DNA from: Paraburkholderia sp. | Lineage (GTDB): Bacteria > Pseudomonadota > Gammaproteobacteria > Burkholderiales > Burkholderiaceae | Direction: 5' to 3' | DNA length: 64,000 nucleotides | NCBI RefSeq assembly: GCF_004298475.1 | Contig: NZ_SCRP01000029.1 | Location: 31,201 to 95,200 of the forward strand | Shown: positions 61,889 to 64,000 of the stretch, piece after piece | How positions within the stretch are numbered: the stretch's first letter is position 1 | Layout of the letters: each line of letters begins with the position of its first letter | Made by a program: the position numbers and the translations under genes | The notes under the pieces: generated by a model | Databases searched by the model: none | Told to the model about the DNA's origin: nothing | Seen by the model: the letters and a program-made list of their open reading frames with translations, nothing else

Positions 61889-63804
61889 TCATCGGCACGG
61901 CGGGCCATATCGATCATGGCAAAACCACGCTGGTCCACGCGCTGACGGGTGTCGATACAGACCGGCTCAAGGAGGAGAAGGCGCGCGGCATCTCTATCGA
62001 ACTGGGCTACGCCTACACACCGCTGCCGAACGGCGACGTGCTGGGTTTCATCGACGTGCCCGGTCACGAAAAGCTCGTTCATACGATGGCGGCGGGTGCG
62101 TGCGGCATCGACTTCGCGCTGCTTGTCATCGCCGCCGACGATGGCGTGATGCCGCAAACGCGCGAACATCTCGCGATCCTGCAATTGCTGGGCGTGAGCG
62201 CGGGCGCGGTCGCATTGACGAAAACCGACCGCGTGGACGCGGCGCGCATGGCCGAAGTGCGCGCCGAGATTGGTGCGTGGCTTGCGACCACGTCGTTTGC
62301 CGATGCGCCGTGCTTCGAGACGCAGGCGACCCGGTCGGACGACGCAGGCGTGGCAAGTCTCGACGCTTATTTGCGCGAGCACGCAATGAGTTGGCAGGCG
62401 CGGCGCGACGACGGGCTGTTCCGGCTGGCCGTGGACCGCGTGTTCACGTTGACGGGGCAGGGAACGGTTGTGACGGGCACGGTGTTCGCGGGCCGCGTGC
62501 AGACGGGCGATGCATTGCTGCTTGCGCCAGCCGGATTGCCTGTGCGCGTGCGCAGTATTCACGCGCAGAACCGTGCGGACGAAACGGGCCGCGCGGGGCA
62601 GCGATGTGCGTTGAATCTCGCGGGTGTCGACAGGGAGCAGATTGCGCGCGGCGACTGGATTGTCGATGCGAGGCTCGGGCAGTCCACGACGCGACTCGAT
62701 GCCGAATTGAAACTGCTCGACGAAGCGGACGTTACGCTGCGTCACTGGTCGCCGCTGCACGTTCACCTGGGGACGATGCATCGTGTGGCTAACGTTGTGC
62801 TGCTAGAGGGCGAGACTCTTGTGCCCGGCGAGTGCGCGCGTGTGCAACTCGTTTTCGAAACACCGATAAGCGTATCTCCCGGCGACCGATTCATCGTGAG
62901 GGATGCTCAGGCGACGCATACGGTCGGTGGCGGCCGTGTGCTCGATCCCTTCGCACCGGCGCGGCGCCGCCGCACGCCGGAACGCATCGCGTGGCTGGAT
63001 GCATTGCGCACGTGGCTCGACGTAGAACGCATCGAACCGTTGCTCGCGCAGGCACCCTGCGGCATTGCACGATCAGTGCTCACGCAACTGAGCGGCTACG
63101 CGGCGAACGTGCTGGCGCTGCCAGCCGATGTCGTTGAAATCGCACCGCGTGAGCGCGCGGACGAGGGCGTGGTGATTGCGCGGCATCACTGGGAACAGAT
63201 GGCCGCGCGTGTTGCTGAGGCGCTCGCGCAATTTCACGTACGTACGCCGGACGAACAGGGACCGGACGTGGCGCGTTTGCGGCGCATGACGATGCCGCTC
63301 GCGAGTGACGCGGTGTGGCGCGCGGTGGTCGATTCGCTGGTGCGGGAAGGGCGCATCGTACGCAGCGGGCCGTGGCTGCATCTGCCGTCGCATACGGTGC
63401 GGCTCGATGCCGATGAGGAAGCGCTGGCCGCGTTGTTGAGATCGTTGATCGCGCAAGGACGTTACGATCCGCCGTGGACGCGGGACCTTGCAAACGAAAC
63501 ACGTCAGCCCGAGGAGAACGTGCGCGCGTTGTTGCGCAAGCTGGCTCGTCTCGGTCTGCTGTATCAGGTCGTACGCGATCTCTTTTACGATCGCGAGGTC
63601 ATGCACGAACTTGCGCGCCTCGTTGCACGGCTGGCGCAGGCACGAGACGGCGCAGTGGGCGCCGCAGCGTTTCGCGATGCTACGGGACTCGGGCGCAAGC
63701 GCGCGATCCAGCTCCTGGAGTTCTTCGATCGCGTTGGATATACTCGCTTCCAGCGCGAACGGCACCTGCTGCGTGCCGATAGCCGGTTGAACGATGTGCT
63801 TTGA
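61885..63804 (+). CDS. selB: Selenocysteine-specific elongation factor SelB
   Basis: This 639-residue GTPase brings Sec-tRNA(Sec) to UGA codons that carry a SECIS. G motifs are [10 protein letters not shown] (G1), DVPGHEKL (G3) and LTKTD (G4), followed by two EF-Tu-like beta domains and domain IV. The C-terminal half (about 400-639) is made of winged-helix repeats that bind the SECIS hairpin, ending [22 protein letters not shown]. The GTG start overlaps the selA stop. selC lies 39 bases downstream. Confidence 0.97.
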   Translation: MIIGTAGHIDHGKTTLVHALTGVDTDRLKEEKARGISIELGYAYTPLPNGDVLGFIDVPGHEKLVHTMAAGACGIDFALLVIAADDGVMPQTREHLAILQLLGVSAGAVALTKTDRVDAARMAEVRAEIGAWLATTSFADAPCFETQATRSDDAGVASLDAYLREHAMSWQARRDDGLFRLAVDRVFTLTGQGTVVTGTVFAGRVQTGDALLLAPAGLPVRVRSIHAQNRADETGRAGQRCALNLAGVDREQIARGDWIVDARLGQSTTRLDAELKLLDEADVTLRHWSPLHVHLGTMHRVANVVLLEGETLVPGECARVQLVFETPISVSPGDRFIVRDAQATHTVGGGRVLDPFAPARRRRTPERIAWLDALRTWLDVERIEPLLAQAPCGIARSVLTQLSGYAANVLALPADVVEIAPRERADEGVVIARHHWEQMAARVAEALAQFHVRTPDEQGPDVARLRRMTMPLASDAVWRAVVDSLVREGRIVRSGPWLHLPSHTVRLDADEEALAALLRSLIAQGRYDPPWTRDLANETRQPEENVRALLRKLARLGLLYQVVRDLFYDREVMHELARLVARLAQARDGAVGAAAFRDATGLGRKRAIQLLEFFDRVGYTRFQRERHLLRADSRLNDVL

Positions 63805-63843
63805 ATATCGCGCGATGCCAGGCGCGTATTCAGGTTAGCGAAG

Positions 63844-63939
63844 GAAGGCATTCGTATCCGGTGGTACGGCCGGGCTTCAAACCCGGTTGGGGGCGTCAGC
63901 CGTTCCCAGGTCGGTTCGACTCCGGCTGCTTTCCGCCAT
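63844..63939 (+). tRNA. selC: tRNA-Sec (anticodon TCA)
   Basis: This 96-base gene includes an encoded CCA end. The acceptor stem has 8 pairs (GGAAGGCA with TGCTTTCC, one G-T pair), a mark of tRNA-Sec. The anticodon stem CCGGG/CCCGG holds the loop CTTCAAA with anticodon TCA at 63878-63880. There is a long variable arm and a T loop with GGTTCGACTCC. It should read UGA. It lies directly after selB. Confidence 0.96.
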
Positions 63940-64000
63940 ACCTGTTCATTTTCATGATCGGCACCCCTGTAGAGGTAACCATAAAACTTCCGCCTGGAAG
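63940..64000. other. End of window, nothing seen
   Basis: The 61 bases after selC hold no feature I can name; the sequence breaks off before any gene start can be judged. Confidence 0.5.

Overview
The window reads as a piece of chromosome from a GC-rich betaproteobacterium of the Burkholderiaceae (Burkholderia, Paraburkholderia or Caballeronia type). The reasons are the codon use, a DUF3331 protein, a Burkholderia-type porin, an HU protein with a Lys/Ala-rich tail, a PrpF/AcnD-type methylcitrate operon, and many regulators of families common in that group. No plasmid or phage backbone and no insertion sequence is visible. Genus and species cannot be fixed from the sequence alone.

Layout. 0-6 kb: a lone receiver protein, a Zur-type repressor, a glutathione S-transferase, a phosphoribosyltransferase-HAD fusion, a hybrid histidine kinase and a DNA-binding receiver protein. 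6.5-11 kb: a zinc alcohol dehydrogenase divergent from an AraC regulator, then a globin-GAF-EAL protein. 11.1-12.8 kb: a two-gene AbiE-type (type IV) toxin-antitoxin pair, the clearest accessory element. 13-20.7 kb: class II ribonucleotide reductase, a thioesterase, DUF3331, a secreted esterase, an OpgC-like membrane protein and an NlpD-like lipoprotein. 20.9-29.1 kb: the propionate (2-methylcitrate cycle) operon prpB-prpC-acnD-prpF, divergent from its sigma-54 activator prpR. The gap between them holds a good -24/-12 promoter and a phased set of palindromic half-sites. 29.2-35.4 kb: small unknown proteins, a candidate small RNA, a CBS protein, GTP cyclohydrolase II, a glycine-zipper lipoprotein, a YoaK-like membrane protein and an SH3-like secreted protein with an internal repeat.

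36-44.2 kb: a response regulator, a 70-residue reading frame and a CHASE2 histidine kinase joined by GTGA overlaps, followed by a macA-macB-outer-membrane-factor efflux operon that they may control. 44.4-53 kb: a MarC protein with a duplicated start region, a YafJ-type amidotransferase, a glycosyltransferase, an AhpD-like protein divergent from a MocR/PdxR regulator, HU, a LysR regulator and a porin. 53.2-54.5 kb: a YihY/BrkB membrane protein.

54.7-63.9 kb is a complete selenocysteine module: fdnG with an in-frame UGA at codon 197 and a SECIS hairpin just after it, then fdnH, fdnI, fdhE, selA, selB and the tRNA-Sec gene selC. The enzyme that needs selenocysteine, its assembly factor, the synthase, the dedicated elongation factor and the tRNA are all within about 9.3 kb. 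Only selD (selenophosphate synthetase) and fdhD are not seen here.
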